Positions 43,948 to 52,962 of a stretch of 64,000 nt of DNA are shown here, piece after piece. The notes beneath the pieces were generated by a model. That model was not told where the DNA came from, searched no databases, and saw only the letters and a program-made list of their open reading frames with translations. Made by a program: the position numbers and the translations under genes. Each line of letters starts with the position of its first letter. Position 1 is the stretch's first letter. The stretch spans positions 186,001 through 250,000 of the forward strand of contig NZ_AGFR01000009.1 of the NCBI RefSeq assembly GCF_000231445.1, given 5' to 3'. This stretch comes from Commensalibacter intestini A911. GTDB lineage: Bacteria; Pseudomonadota; Alphaproteobacteria; Acetobacterales; Acetobacteraceae.

Positions 43948-45774
43948 ATGCGTAATTTACCATCAGTTAAAATCTTACTTTGTCATCATAAACAAACACC
44001 TTATATCAAAAATGAATGTTTTGTTCCTATTCATGTTGGTAAAGCAGTCAGCAAAATTACTCTTGATTACTGTATTGGAGATGATACAGGGGATAATATT
44101 TCTACAAAAAACAAATCTTGGTGTGAGTTAACTGCTTTATACTGGGCATGGAAAAACTTAGATGCTGATTATTATGGGTTAATGCATTATCGACGTTTTT
44201 TACATTTTAAAGAGGATGATAATAATTTTTACATTATCAATAAAATCTCAAAAACTGAGATCAATGATGGTGGATGGAACGCTGAAAACGTAAAAAAACT
44301 TTGCTCTAAATATGATATTATTACAGCACCTATTTGGAATATTCATCCTGTTGGAGCCAATCATCATGTGATGAATGCGTATGATTTCTATGCAAAAGAG
44401 CATTATAGTAAAGATTTTGATGTTGTTATTGAGATTATTAAAGAAAAATATCCTCAGTTTTATTTTGCATTATTAGATACTCTTACGTCTAAACAATGTT
44501 TCTTTGGAAATATTGCAATTATGAAACAAGAATATTTTCATGAATATTGTGACTTTCTTTTTGGTGTTTTATCTGAAGCAGAAAAGAAAATTGATATTTC
44601 ATCTTATAATCCATATCAATATAGAATATGGGGTTTTATCGCAGAGCGTCTAACCAACTGTTATGTTACTTATGCTAAAATTCAAAATCCAAAATTAAAA
44701 CTAACAACACTTGGCATTACTTTTGGTGTTTTTGATAAACCGACCTATAATACAAAAGCAATATTAAAAAATACAAATAATCAATCTAAAGTGCTTGTTA
44801 ATGAACCCATTAATATTTGTATGTCTTTTGATGATAATTATAGTGCCCATGGTGATGCTGTCATTACATCATTAATTAAAAATGCACATCCTAAGCAACA
44901 GATTAATATTTATATTTTACATGATGAAAAATTATCAAGAACAAATCAGTCAATACTTACAAGATCTGAAAATCAAAATGTTCGTATTCATTATATTCTC
45001 ATCGATAAGAAGCTATTTAACTACCTACCTCTTAACAGAGAATATATTTCTTTAAACACATATTACCGACTTGTTATTCAAGATATATTACCAAAGACTG
45101 TTAAAAAGATTATTTATATCGATTCCGATGTCATCGTATATGGAAATATTGCAGAGTTATGGCAAGAACCTTTACAAGATATGTGTGTCGGAGCCGTTTT
45201 AGATGAAGGTGGCACTTTACAATCAAGACGTCTCTCTCTCGAAGATAATAATTACTTCAATGCAGGAATTATGATCTTTGATATCGAAAAAATTAAAGGG
45301 GAATTTAAAGATATATTCAAAACATATTTTGAAAATTTCTATAAAAATCGAGATATTATTACGCTTCAAGATCAAGATATTTTGAATATTACTTTTGCAG
45401 AAAAAACTAAAATTGTTCCGTTGCGTTGGAATGTGAATACCAGAATGTTAGGGTATAATGAACTAGATTACAAATATACTCTGAAAGACGCAGAGGCTGC
45501 TTTACAAAATATCGGTATTATTCATTATACAGACAAGAGAAAACCTTGGAAGATTACCTGCAACCATCCATTTCGTTCATTATACTGGAAATATAGACTC
45601 AAAGGGAACTATAATAAACTTTCCCTACATGAGCAGTTTGTAAGATTTTTCTCAGGACAATTCCAGTATGAAATCCTACCAAACGAAGTTGCTTTCCGGT
45701 TTGGAAAAATCAAAATAAACGTTCATAAAGAGTTGATCCGAAAATTTTTACATTTATTCAGAATTAAATATTAA
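43948..45774 (+). CDS. Two-domain glycosyltransferase (DUF4422 + GT8)
   Basis: This 608-residue protein joins two glycosyltransferase modules. Residues 1-260 are DUF4422: KILLCHHKQTPYIKNECFVPIHVG, ELTALYWAWKNLDADYYGLMHYRRF and FFGNIAIMKQEYF. Residues 285-560 are a GT8 domain: INICMSFDDNYSAHGDAVITSL, YYRLVIQDILPKTVKKIIYID-SD (DxD metal motif at about 392-394), YFNAGIMIFDIEKI and IIHYTDKRKPW. No membrane helix is seen. It probably transfers sugars onto a surface polysaccharide, LPS or glycoprotein. It stands alone, ending in a 4-bp convergent overlap with queD. Donor and acceptor are unknown. Confidence 0.88.
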   Translation: MRNLPSVKILLCHHKQTPYIKNECFVPIHVGKAVSKITLDYCIGDDTGDNISTKNKSWCELTALYWAWKNLDADYYGLMHYRRFLHFKEDDNNFYIINKISKTEINDGGWNAENVKKLCSKYDIITAPIWNIHPVGANHHVMNAYDFYAKEHYSKDFDVVIEIIKEKYPQFYFALLDTLTSKQCFFGNIAIMKQEYFHEYCDFLFGVLSEAEKKIDISSYNPYQYRIWGFIAERLTNCYVTYAKIQNPKLKLTTLGITFGVFDKPTYNTKAILKNTNNQSKVLVNEPINICMSFDDNYSAHGDAVITSLIKNAHPKQQINIYILHDEKLSRTNQSILTRSENQNVRIHYILIDKKLFNYLPLNREYISLNTYYRLVIQDILPKTVKKIIYIDSDVIVYGNIAELWQEPLQDMCVGAVLDEGGTLQSRRLSLEDNNYFNAGIMIFDIEKIKGEFKDIFKTYFENFYKNRDIITLQDQDILNITFAEKTKIVPLRWNVNTRMLGYNELDYKYTLKDAEAALQNIGIIHYTDKRKPWKITCNHPFRSLYWKYRLKGNYNKLSLHEQFVRFFSGQFQYEILPNEVAFRFGKIKINVHKELIRKFLHLFRIKY

Positions 45775-46304
45775 CTCTCTAAATCAGAAATACTTATATC
45801 CGCACGGCGCCACCAGCATTGTTCTGGTGGGCGGATATTCGGAATAAAATCTAATGGATTTCCTGTGAAACGTACTGTGTTTGTTGGTGTTTCCAAGATT
45901 TCTATTTGATCACAATATAGTCCTGATTGTTCAGCAGATAAAAAGCAGTTTAATTTACTCATAAACAAACATGCCAGCAACTCTGTCGTAGGATCACCAG
46001 GCGTGATGAGTAACTTTGGAATGCGTTGTGGTTCATGTTCTATAAACCAAGATACCAATGGGTCATTTTCTGCTAATTGAAACGCATGATCCACAGAGCC
46101 ATCAATGAAACGATGCCATGTTGATTTCGCTTTCTCAAAAGGAACAATCACATTTTGTTTTCCATCGAGAGGTTTAACCTCTAATGGCTTCAAATAAACT
46201 CTTACTTCTTCATTATGCCCATGTGGTGTCGCACAAATTTCACTGGAACCATGAATTAATCGATGCGCCATTGCAAAACGGCGCGTAAAAATGAGCTCTA
46301 GCAC
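45771..46304 (-). CDS. queD: 6-carboxy-5,6,7,8-tetrahydropterin synthase
   Basis: QueD converts dihydroneopterin triphosphate (the FolE product) to 6-carboxytetrahydropterin in queuosine synthesis. The 177-residue protein has the zinc and active-site pattern FAMAHRLIHGSSEICATPHGHNEEV (His15 and the HGH pair; catalytic Cys in EICATPHGH) and a later D-H (VDHAFQLAEND). It is longer than typical (about 120-140), with an insertion around residues 55-75 and an extended C-terminus, as in some alphaproteobacterial forms. It is the last gene of queE-queC-queD and abuts queC. Confidence 0.88.
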   Translation of the reverse strand: MLELIFTRRFAMAHRLIHGSSEICATPHGHNEEVRVYLKPLEVKPLDGKQNVIVPFEKAKSTWHRFIDGSVDHAFQLAENDPLVSWFIEHEPQRIPKLLITPGDPTTELLACLFMSKLNCFLSAEQSGLYCDQIEILETPTNTVRFTGNPLDFIPNIRPPEQCWWRRADISISDLES

Positions 46305-47033
46305 TTATTGTTCCTTTTGCTGAATATAGCTTTCCCATCCTGAACGACGCAACTCACAAGCTGGGCATGTGCCACAACCATAGCCCCATTCATGATGATG
46401 AGAACGATCCCCTAAATAACAACTATGCGTTTCTTCATTAATCAAATTAACCAAAGAATTGCCACCTAACTGCTCTGCCATTTGCCATTCTTGGGCTTTA
46501 TCCAACCACATTAACGGCGTATGCAATACAAAACGATTACTTATTCCAAGATTAATTGCAACCTGTAACGCTTTGATCGTATCATCTCGACAATCAGGAT
46601 AACCAGAATAATCTGTTTCACACATTCCACCAATAATATGACGCAAATGACGACGATCAGCAATAATCGCAGCATACGTTAAAAACAATAAATTACGCCC
46701 AGGCACAAAGGTTGATGGTAATCCTTGTTTATCCCATTCAATCGCTGTCTTACGGGTTAAAGCGGTATCAGAAATTGCTCCTAAATCAGAAAGATTAAGG
46801 ACGTGATCTTCTCCTAAACGATCAGACCATAAAGGATGAATGTCTTTGATCTTTTCACGAATACCATGACGACATTTCATTTCAATATGATGACGTTGCC
46901 CATAGTGAAACCCCAGCGTTTCAACTTTTTGAAAGCGCTGTAATGCCCAAGCAAGACATGTTGTAGAATCTTGTCCGCCTGAAAATAAAACGAGGGCACT
47001 ATTTGAGAAAGAATCTGAAGGATGATCCGTCAT
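46305..47033 (-). CDS. queC: 7-cyano-7-deazaguanine synthase
   Basis: QueC converts 7-carboxy-7-deazaguanine to preQ0 using ATP and ammonia. The 242-residue PP-loop ATPase has [16 protein letters not shown] (about residues 17-32), [28 protein letters not shown] and the zinc cysteines in [25 protein letters not shown]. All are standard. It lies directly between queE and queD with no gaps, so the three are one operon. Confidence 0.96.
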   Translation of the reverse strand: MTDHPSDSFSNSALVLFSGGQDSTTCLAWALQRFQKVETLGFHYGQRHHIEMKCRHGIREKIKDIHPLWSDRLGEDHVLNLSDLGAISDTALTRKTAIEWDKQGLPSTFVPGRNLLFLTYAAIIADRRHLRHIIGGMCETDYSGYPDCRDDTIKALQVAINLGISNRFVLHTPLMWLDKAQEWQMAEQLGGNSLVNLINEETHSCYLGDRSHHHEWGYGCGTCPACELRRSGWESYIQQKEQ

Positions 47034-47669
47034 TTATGGAATTCCTATGAGTTTATGCGTTTGTAGTGAAAGATGCCAGATTGGATGATTTTGACAAAAT
47101 TCAATCGCTTTTTGTAAATGTTCTTGTTTATGTGCATCATCTTTAGGTTGTAAACGGAAAGTTGTGAATTTTAACCCTATAAAATCTTGAGGGTTTAACC
47201 CTTCTTGAGGATAAATCAACTTCAACTCATCTCCACAAGTTTGCACCAACTCTGCGCCTGCCTTTGGGCTAACACAAATCCAATCAACAGCATCTGGCAC
47301 TGGTAATGTTCCATTGGTCTCAACAGCGATATAAAAGCCTTTTTGCTTCAATAGATGAACAAGTTCACTATCTAACTGCAATAAAGGCTCACCACCTGTA
47401 AAGACTACAAATCGTTGTTGAGCATCACGTGCCCCCCACGTTGTTTCAATTGCATTTGCCAATGCCGCTGCATCGGTAAAACGCCCACCACCTTCACCAT
47501 CCATCCCAACAAAATCGGTATCACAAAATTGACAAACGGCTTGATGACGATCTTCTTCTTTACCAGACCATAGGTTACATCCCGTAAAGCGACAAAATAC
47601 TGCTGTACGTCCTATTTGTCCGCCTTCACCTTGAAGGGTTAAGAAAATTTCTTTAACTGCATAACTCAT
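47034..47669 (-). CDS. queE: 7-carboxy-7-deazaguanine synthase (radical SAM)
   Basis: QueE contracts 6-carboxytetrahydropterin to 7-carboxy-7-deazaguanine with a radical SAM 4Fe-4S cluster. The 211-residue protein shows the Cx14CxxC cluster motif (GCNLW...VCQFCDTDF) known for the QueE group with an insertion between cysteines, plus LTLQGEGGQIGRTAVFCRFTG at the start, VFTGGEPLLQLD and ETNGTLPVP. The end LSLQTHKLIGIP is also typical. It is first in queE-queC-queD. Confidence 0.95.
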   Translation of the reverse strand: MSYAVKEIFLTLQGEGGQIGRTAVFCRFTGCNLWSGKEEDRHQAVCQFCDTDFVGMDGEGGGRFTDAAALANAIETTWGARDAQQRFVVFTGGEPLLQLDSELVHLLKQKGFYIAVETNGTLPVPDAVDWICVSPKAGAELVQTCGDELKLIYPQEGLNPQDFIGLKFTTFRLQPKDDAHKQEHLQKAIEFCQNHPIWHLSLQTHKLIGIP

Positions 47670-47809
47670 GCGTCTGTTTTCCAGAAGAATATATAAATAA
47701 AAAATCTACGCCTACAATATAAAGAACAAGCATCTCAATATCTTTATAATTTTAGAATATTTTTAATATCATCTTCAGACAATTATAATCAATATTCGAC
47801 ATAGTTACT

Positions 47810-48412
47810 TTATATAGTCTCTTGATAGCGATAATCATAGATAAGATCAAGTTGATCACTATTAAATAGGCTGGCTGGCGTAACCGTTAAGCGCTTCCAA
47901 GGAATAAAGCCAAGAAACCATATGCGCCAAAAATTTAAACCATATTCAGGATTTTTACGAAGCAAAGCTCTAAAATTTTCAACTTCACCGACTTCTATTC
48001 CTGTAACCTCTTTGATAATCTCATACACAAACCGAGAACAAAACTGACCTTTAGAATATAGATTAAACCCTGTATCGTATAGAATATTCATTTTCTTTCG
48101 AGCTGCATGCATAATTTTAATTTTTTGATCATTACTTATCGACTTTTTTAATCTCGAAATCGTAAAAGATCCCTCTTTGGATCGGGCTATAAATTTAGAT
48201 AATGGAATAACCTTTGAAAATGGAATAGTGCTTTCCGCTACCCAATATTGGTGATCTTTAAATCCAACAATAATCCCAACATGATTTGTCCATGATAATG
48301 TCGCCTTGGCAACTCTATTAAAGATAAAATTATCAATACGAATACAAACAACATCACCAATTTGTAAAGTTGTAGGGTCAAAATCTTGTGGAATAGTATA
48401 GGGTAAACTCAT
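47810..48412 (-). CDS. YiiX/YebB-like permuted NlpC/P60 cysteine peptidase
   Basis: This 200-residue protein has the permuted papain-like fold of the YiiX/YaeF group: LQIGDVVCIRIDNFIFNRVAK, NHVGIIVGFKDHQYWVAES (His) and FCSRFVYEIIKEVTG, in which the Cys is the expected nucleophile. Members hydrolyse amide bonds in cell-wall peptides or lipids. No signal peptide is seen; a hydrophobic stretch FWRIWFLGFIPW near residue 160 may contact membrane. It stands alone between queE and lolA. Confidence 0.78.
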   Translation of the reverse strand: MSLPYTIPQDFDPTTLQIGDVVCIRIDNFIFNRVAKATLSWTNHVGIIVGFKDHQYWVAESTIPFSKVIPLSKFIARSKEGSFTISRLKKSISNDQKIKIMHAARKKMNILYDTGFNLYSKGQFCSRFVYEIIKEVTGIEVGEVENFRALLRKNPEYGLNFWRIWFLGFIPWKRLTVTPASLFNSDQLDLIYDYRYQETI

Positions 48413-48510
48413 AAAAACAGGCCTATATTGTGAATATATGCCTGTGATTTTATCATAAAACTAGTTTTTGAATATCTTTTGTTTCAGAACAAAAAACTTA
48501 ACAAAAAGAT

Positions 48511-49179
48511 CTATTCGTTATCCCCAAAATCCATTTTAAATAATTTATTTGAAACAGATACGCCTGGTTGTAAATCATATAAGTCAACCATCGTCACCTT
48601 ACCTTGTGCATCTACAACACGCCATGCTTTTAGCATCATTGGATTTTGATTAAAGATCAATGTCAAGCTTCCATCGGAAGGAGACGCTGTGCGTACCATT
48701 GTAATTTGGAATAATCCATTATTAGGAGGCATAAAATTGGTAACACTAACATCACCAGAGAAACTCAGCTTAGGCTTTAATAATAACCCAAGAGGACTTT
48801 GATCCAATGGAATAGTCGTGGTTTGTCCCACTTCACTGTCATGGAAAACCATTTTTCCATCATTAGCCACCAATAAAAGCTCACTGGGTTTATTATATTC
48901 AAAACGAATACGTCCAGGACGCTTAATCCATACCGTTCCTGTGCTACGTTGACCATCAGGTGCAATTTGCTGGAATTTTGCTTGTAACGTGGAAAGATTA
49001 TTAATCCAAGATTGTGCTTGATCTTGAGCAGAAAGCTGAACGGCACTTCCTGTATTCACGGGGCTAGGAGATGAAGATACAACAACATCTCCAAAAGCCT
49101 GATAGCTAGAACCTGTTATGCCCACACAAAGCATTCCCAATAAACCAATACAACCAGAAATAACACGTATAGACTTCAT
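48511..49179 (-). CDS. lolA: Outer-membrane lipoprotein carrier protein LolA
   Basis: LolA ferries lipoproteins across the periplasm from LolCDE to the outer membrane. The 222-residue protein has a signal peptide (about residues 1-28, VISGCIGLLGMLCVGITGSS) and the LolA half-barrel: LSTLQAKFQQIAPDGQRSTGTVWIKRPGRIRFEYNKP, LLVANDGKMVFHDSEVGQTTTIPL, then SLTLIFNQNPMMLKAWRVVDAQG. The start ATG has AGGAACC upstream. Confidence 0.93.
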   Translation of the reverse strand: MKSIRVISGCIGLLGMLCVGITGSSYQAFGDVVVSSSPSPVNTGSAVQLSAQDQAQSWINNLSTLQAKFQQIAPDGQRSTGTVWIKRPGRIRFEYNKPSELLLVANDGKMVFHDSEVGQTTTIPLDQSPLGLLLKPKLSFSGDVSVTNFMPPNNGLFQITMVRTASPSDGSLTLIFNQNPMMLKAWRVVDAQGKVTMVDLYDLQPGVSVSNKLFKMDFGDNE

Positions 49180-49229
49180 AAACAGGTTCCTTTTTCTCTA
49201 TAATATTTTTTATATAGAGGTTTTTTTAA

Positions 49230-50393
49230 TTAAAGGCTAGCCTCCACAATACGACGGCTAACTTCAAGGGTAATATTTCCTTTTTCCCCTAATGCTGTCA
49301 AATGATGACGACGGAGTTGTTCAACTACTTTTTCAACAGCAGAGCTATCAACGTCATACTCTTTTAAGTAGGTTTTAATCCCTAGACTTTCAAAGAATGC
49401 ACGTGTTTTATCAATAGCTTCATCAATAATTTTCTCTTCATCATTGCCCTGTAAGCCCCATACTCTGCGACCATATTGCACCAGCTTCCCATGCTTATCT
49501 TTGCGCATTTCATTCATCAAAGATGGCAATAAAATAGATAAGGTTCGACCATGATCAATCCCATATAAAATAGTCAATTCATGACCAATCATATGCGTTG
49601 CCCAATCTTGAGGAACTCCTGCTCCAATCAAGCCATTGAGAGCCATGGTTGCTGCCCAAATAAAATTGGCACGGGATTCATAGTCTGTAGGATTCTTTAA
49701 CGTTTTATGACCCTCTTCAATTAACGTTAATAATAGCCCTTCAGAAAAACGATCTTGCACAGCAGCATTAATTGGATAAGTTAAATATTGTTCCATTACA
49801 TGCACGAATGCATCTGCAATCCCATTAGCAACTTGCTTTTCTGGCAAACTATATGTCTTTGTTGGATCAATAACAGAGAATAATGGATATAAAAGGCTAT
49901 TCATGATAGGCAATTTATCGTTTGTTGCTCTACGTGAAATCACCCCTCCACAATTCATTTCAGAACCTGTTGCTGGGAGTGTTGGAACAAATCCAAATGG
50001 AAGCACTTGGGTTATATTCTTACCGCCATGGGTAACGATCTCCCAAGTATCGCCTTTGTAATGCACAGCGCCTGTAATAAATTTAGTGGCATCCATTACA
50101 GAGCCACCACCAACCCCGAGAAGAAAATCAAAATTCTCTTTGCGTATTTTTTCTACAGCTTTCATTGATGTTTCAAATGTTGGGTTCGGTTCAATCCCTT
50201 CAAACACCGCAAACTGACGTTTTCCTAATGCTGTTTCAACTTCTGACAATGTTCCATTTTTACGAACACTACCACCGCCGATAATGATTAATACTTTCGC
50301 TGTTGCAGGAATTAAATCATTGAGTTTTTGAATGGTTTCTTTACCAAAAACAATCCGTGTAGGATTACAAAATTCAAAATTTTGAAGTGCCAT
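49230..50393 (-). CDS. Iron-containing NADPH-dependent alcohol dehydrogenase (YqhD/BdhA-like)
   Basis: This 387-residue group III dehydrogenase reduces aldehydes. It begins FEFCNPTRIVFG, has the NADP motif GGGSVRKNGTL (Rossmann-like) and LLGVGGGSVMDATKFI, and the metal region VHVMEQYLTY, WATHMIGHELTILYGIDHGRTLSILLP, with His residues that bind Fe or Zn. The pattern is closest to E. coli YqhD and clostridial butanol dehydrogenases. Protection from reactive aldehydes is a likely role. It is monocistronic. Confidence 0.9.
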   Translation of the reverse strand: MALQNFEFCNPTRIVFGKETIQKLNDLIPATAKVLIIIGGGSVRKNGTLSEVETALGKRQFAVFEGIEPNPTFETSMKAVEKIRKENFDFLLGVGGGSVMDATKFITGAVHYKGDTWEIVTHGGKNITQVLPFGFVPTLPATGSEMNCGGVISRRATNDKLPIMNSLLYPLFSVIDPTKTYSLPEKQVANGIADAFVHVMEQYLTYPINAAVQDRFSEGLLLTLIEEGHKTLKNPTDYESRANFIWAATMALNGLIGAGVPQDWATHMIGHELTILYGIDHGRTLSILLPSLMNEMRKDKHGKLVQYGRRVWGLQGNDEEKIIDEAIDKTRAFFESLGIKTYLKEYDVDSSAVEKVVEQLRRHHLTALGEKGNITLEVSRRIVEASL

Positions 50394-50546
50394 TATATAC
50401 CTTCACTAATAATAAAAATAAGTGGTTAGTAGACAGTATAGCAAATTATTAAACTTTATAGAGATGAAAAATATTCATAACTATTATTTATATATATAAT
50501 AAAAATTAAAAAAGTATTTGTTACAATAGATTATAAATATTTTAAA

Positions 50547-50580
50547 GTTCATAGGAGGAAAGTTACTTCTCCCTACGAAC
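50547..50580 (-). terminator. Imperfect hairpin downstream of the LpoA-like gene
   Basis: GTTCATAGGAGG pairs imperfectly with CTCCCTACGAAC across 50547-50580. It lies just past the stop and is followed on the minus strand by a short T-containing stretch. Confidence 0.5.
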
Positions 50581-50607
50581 GTTGAGACACATAAAATACA
50601 AATATAA

Positions 50608-51972
50608 TTAACTATGTGTTGTTGTATTTGTGGCCGTCGTTGTTGGTTTAACCACAGAAGGCGTTGTAATCATTTTTGCGCCTCCAGAAGGTTGAATTTG
50701 GAAAATTTGTAGATCTCGTTTAACGTGACCATCAGCTTGTAAAATAAACAATCCATCAACACCATCAAATCCATCTGTACGCATCAAGTTTTGTGATGTA
50801 TATCCACCAATTTTGCTTAATGAGTTTGCCAACGCAGCCGTATCATACGTTAAATCAGCCAAAGGTTTAGGAGCAACCCCATATTTAGCTCTATATTGTT
50901 GTGCGAAGAAATGTCTTTTTTGAGGATTTGGAGATGCATACCAAGCCCCTTGTAATTTACCTAATTTAGAAGCAAAAGCTGACCATAACCCAGGTCCCAT
51001 TATTCTGACTTTGGTTGAGGAGACTTGCGTTTCATCTAATGCATCAATTACCGACTGCAATTGTAATCCTGTATCTGATAATAACAATGCATCAAATGGA
51101 GGATTTCCTAATGCTAGATTTTTCGTATCATCTTTAGAAGTAGAAGCAGTCGATCCTGAAGGTGCCAACTCATCTAATAAATTACCATCATTATTGTTGT
51201 TACTATTATCCGTTGATGGTTTTGCAGTATTTTGTGCCTCTGGGTGGTTTTGTGCATCTTGAACACGTGCATCATAATTAGATAATGTTTTTAATTGCTG
51301 AGTAATATCATCTTTAGACGCTGTATGATAAGCGATCATTGGCTGTGCCAACCCTAAATCTGCACATGCTCTCGTCAATGCACTGCCCATGGCTTTTCCC
51401 ATTGGGTTTTCAGGCAATAAAGCGGCAAATTTAGTTTTGCCTTCATTTTTTGCCGCACGAACCATTGTTAGAACTTGTTGCTCTGGCGTTACCCCAAAAG
51501 CCCATACATTCGGCCCTGCAACAGAAACATCACTGGTATAAGCAATGACTGGAACATTACTAGCACTGGTCACAGAAGCAACTTCTGTTGTATTAGTGGC
51601 AGTTAATGGTCCTAAGATAATACCATCCCCAGCAGCAATTGCTTTACGTGCAGCTTCAGAAGCACCGCCAGCTTGTTCAGTATCAAAAACATCTAACTTT
51701 GGAGCAGAAGGATCACTTAGTGCTAACTTAGCAGCTTGCATCATATTATTTCCTAAAGCGCCATTACGGCCACTGAGAGGTAATAATAATCCGACTTGTT
51801 TTTGGGGATTATCATTGGCAGAAACAACAGGATTATTACTACCATTATTCCCATTAGAAGAACAAGCTGCTATGATTAACACTGGAACACAAACACTTGC
51901 CTTTAATAGTCTCTTAACAATACCCGTCTGACGAACAATCCCTTGCTGTAAAGGGTTAGGGGTTTTACTCAA
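50608..51972 (-). CDS. LpoA-like penicillin-binding protein activator lipoprotein
   Basis: This protein of about 454 residues is an outer-membrane lipoprotein with a periplasmic-binding-protein fold that activates peptidoglycan synthases in relatives. The signal LLKASVCVPVLIIAACSS gives a lipobox IAAC. The fold starts GLLLPLSGRNGALGNNMMQAAKLAL and includes IILGPLTATNTTEVASV and PVIAYTSDVSVAG. An Asn/Ser-rich insert (STDNSNNNNDG) lies near the middle. TTG at 51972 is preferred because AAAGGAG is spaced 8 bp upstream; a TTG at 52032 lies inside the divergent rsmI. The pairing with rsmI is the conserved lpoA-rsmI arrangement. Confidence 0.85.
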   Translation of the reverse strand: MSKTPNPLQQGIVRQTGIVKRLLKASVCVPVLIIAACSSNGNNGSNNPVVSANDNPQKQVGLLLPLSGRNGALGNNMMQAAKLALSDPSAPKLDVFDTEQAGGASEAARKAIAAGDGIILGPLTATNTTEVASVTSASNVPVIAYTSDVSVAGPNVWAFGVTPEQQVLTMVRAAKNEGKTKFAALLPENPMGKAMGSALTRACADLGLAQPMIAYHTASKDDITQQLKTLSNYDARVQDAQNHPEAQNTAKPSTDNSNNNNDGNLLDELAPSGSTASTSKDDTKNLALGNPPFDALLLSDTGLQLQSVIDALDETQVSSTKVRIMGPGLWSAFASKLGKLQGAWYASPNPQKRHFFAQQYRAKYGVAPKPLADLTYDTAALANSLSKIGGYTSQNLMRTDGFDGVDGLFILQADGHVKRDLQIFQIQPSGGAKMITTPSVVKPTTTATNTTTHS

Positions 51973-52023
51973 TATCTTTGCTCCTTTATATAACCGAACT
52001 ACTACTTTAAGATTGCTTTTATT

Positions 52024-52950
52024 ATGAAACAAGAAAAACCTATACTATCAGATACTTCCTTACCTATTCCAGATCAACATTTTTCTAAAAATCCCCTTAA
52101 AACATCTGGCGAGTTTGTTCTTATTTCAACACCTATTGGTAATTTAAGCGATTTTAGCCTCAGAGCAAAACAAACTTTACAAGAAGCTGATATCTTATTA
52201 TGCGAAGATACGCGTGTTACTGCAAAACTCCTATCTGCTTACGGTATTTCCATTCGTATGGAAAGTGTTCATGAACATAATGAAAGTCAACGCACAGAAC
52301 AAATTATTTCTTGGTTACAACAAGGGAAAATAATTGCGCTCGTTTCTGATGCAGGTACTCCATTACTATCGGATCCTGGATATCGTCTAACCAAAGCTAT
52401 TATTGAAGCCGATATTCCAATAACTGCTATTCCTGGAGCTAATGCCGCACTAACCGCATTAACATTATCAGGACTGCCACCGCATCCTTATATGTTTGTT
52501 GGATTTCCCCCACCTAAATCTAAAGCCAGGCAGAATGGTTTCTCTGTTTTAAAAGCGGCTGAACGTGCCGGATTGAATGCAACTCTTATTTGGCATGAAG
52601 CCCCTCATCGATTGGTCGATATGCTGGCTGATTTAGTACTTATTTTTGGAGAGGATCGTCAAGCAGCTGTTGCCAGAGAGTTAACTAAAAAATTTGAAGA
52701 AGTGCAACGCAATACACTCCAAGAATTAATCGAGCATTTTACTAATACCCCACCTAGAGGGGAAATTACCGTATTGCTTGGCCCTCCACCAGTGCAAGAT
52801 GAAATAACTGAAGATGATTTAGATCAACAATTACAAACCGCTCTGCAAACGATGTCTGTCAAAGATGCAGCGGCCTTGGTTGCCACTGCTATTCATTTAC
52901 CAAAAAAAATCGTTTATCAACGTGCTTTGGAATTAAGTAAAAATCAATAA
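52024..52950 (+). CDS. rsmI: 16S rRNA (cytidine(1402)-2'-O)-methyltransferase
   Basis: RsmI methylates the ribose of C1402 in 16S rRNA. The 308-residue tetrapyrrole-methylase-fold protein has LISTPIGNLSDFSLRAKQTL (about residues 37-56), DILLCEDTRVTAKLLSAYGI, EHNE, ALVSDAGTPLLSDPGYRL, IPGANAALTALTLSGLPPHPYMFVGFPP and the C-terminal EITVLLGPPP. All are standard. About 30 extra residues precede the fold. It is divergent from the LpoA-like gene with 51 bp between starts. Confidence 0.96.
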   Translation: MKQEKPILSDTSLPIPDQHFSKNPLKTSGEFVLISTPIGNLSDFSLRAKQTLQEADILLCEDTRVTAKLLSAYGISIRMESVHEHNESQRTEQIISWLQQGKIIALVSDAGTPLLSDPGYRLTKAIIEADIPITAIPGANAALTALTLSGLPPHPYMFVGFPPPKSKARQNGFSVLKAAERAGLNATLIWHEAPHRLVDMLADLVLIFGEDRQAAVARELTKKFEEVQRNTLQELIEHFTNTPPRGEITVLLGPPPVQDEITEDDLDQQLQTALQTMSVKDAAALVATAIHLPKKIVYQRALELSKNQ

Positions 52951-52962
52951 ACCTATTTTATA

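Noticed and set aside
52000-52032. Longer start of the LpoA-like lipoprotein at 52032
   Set aside because: That TTG lies inside the divergent rsmI gene and has no ribosome site; TTG 51972 has AAAGGAG and leaves a normal lipoprotein signal.
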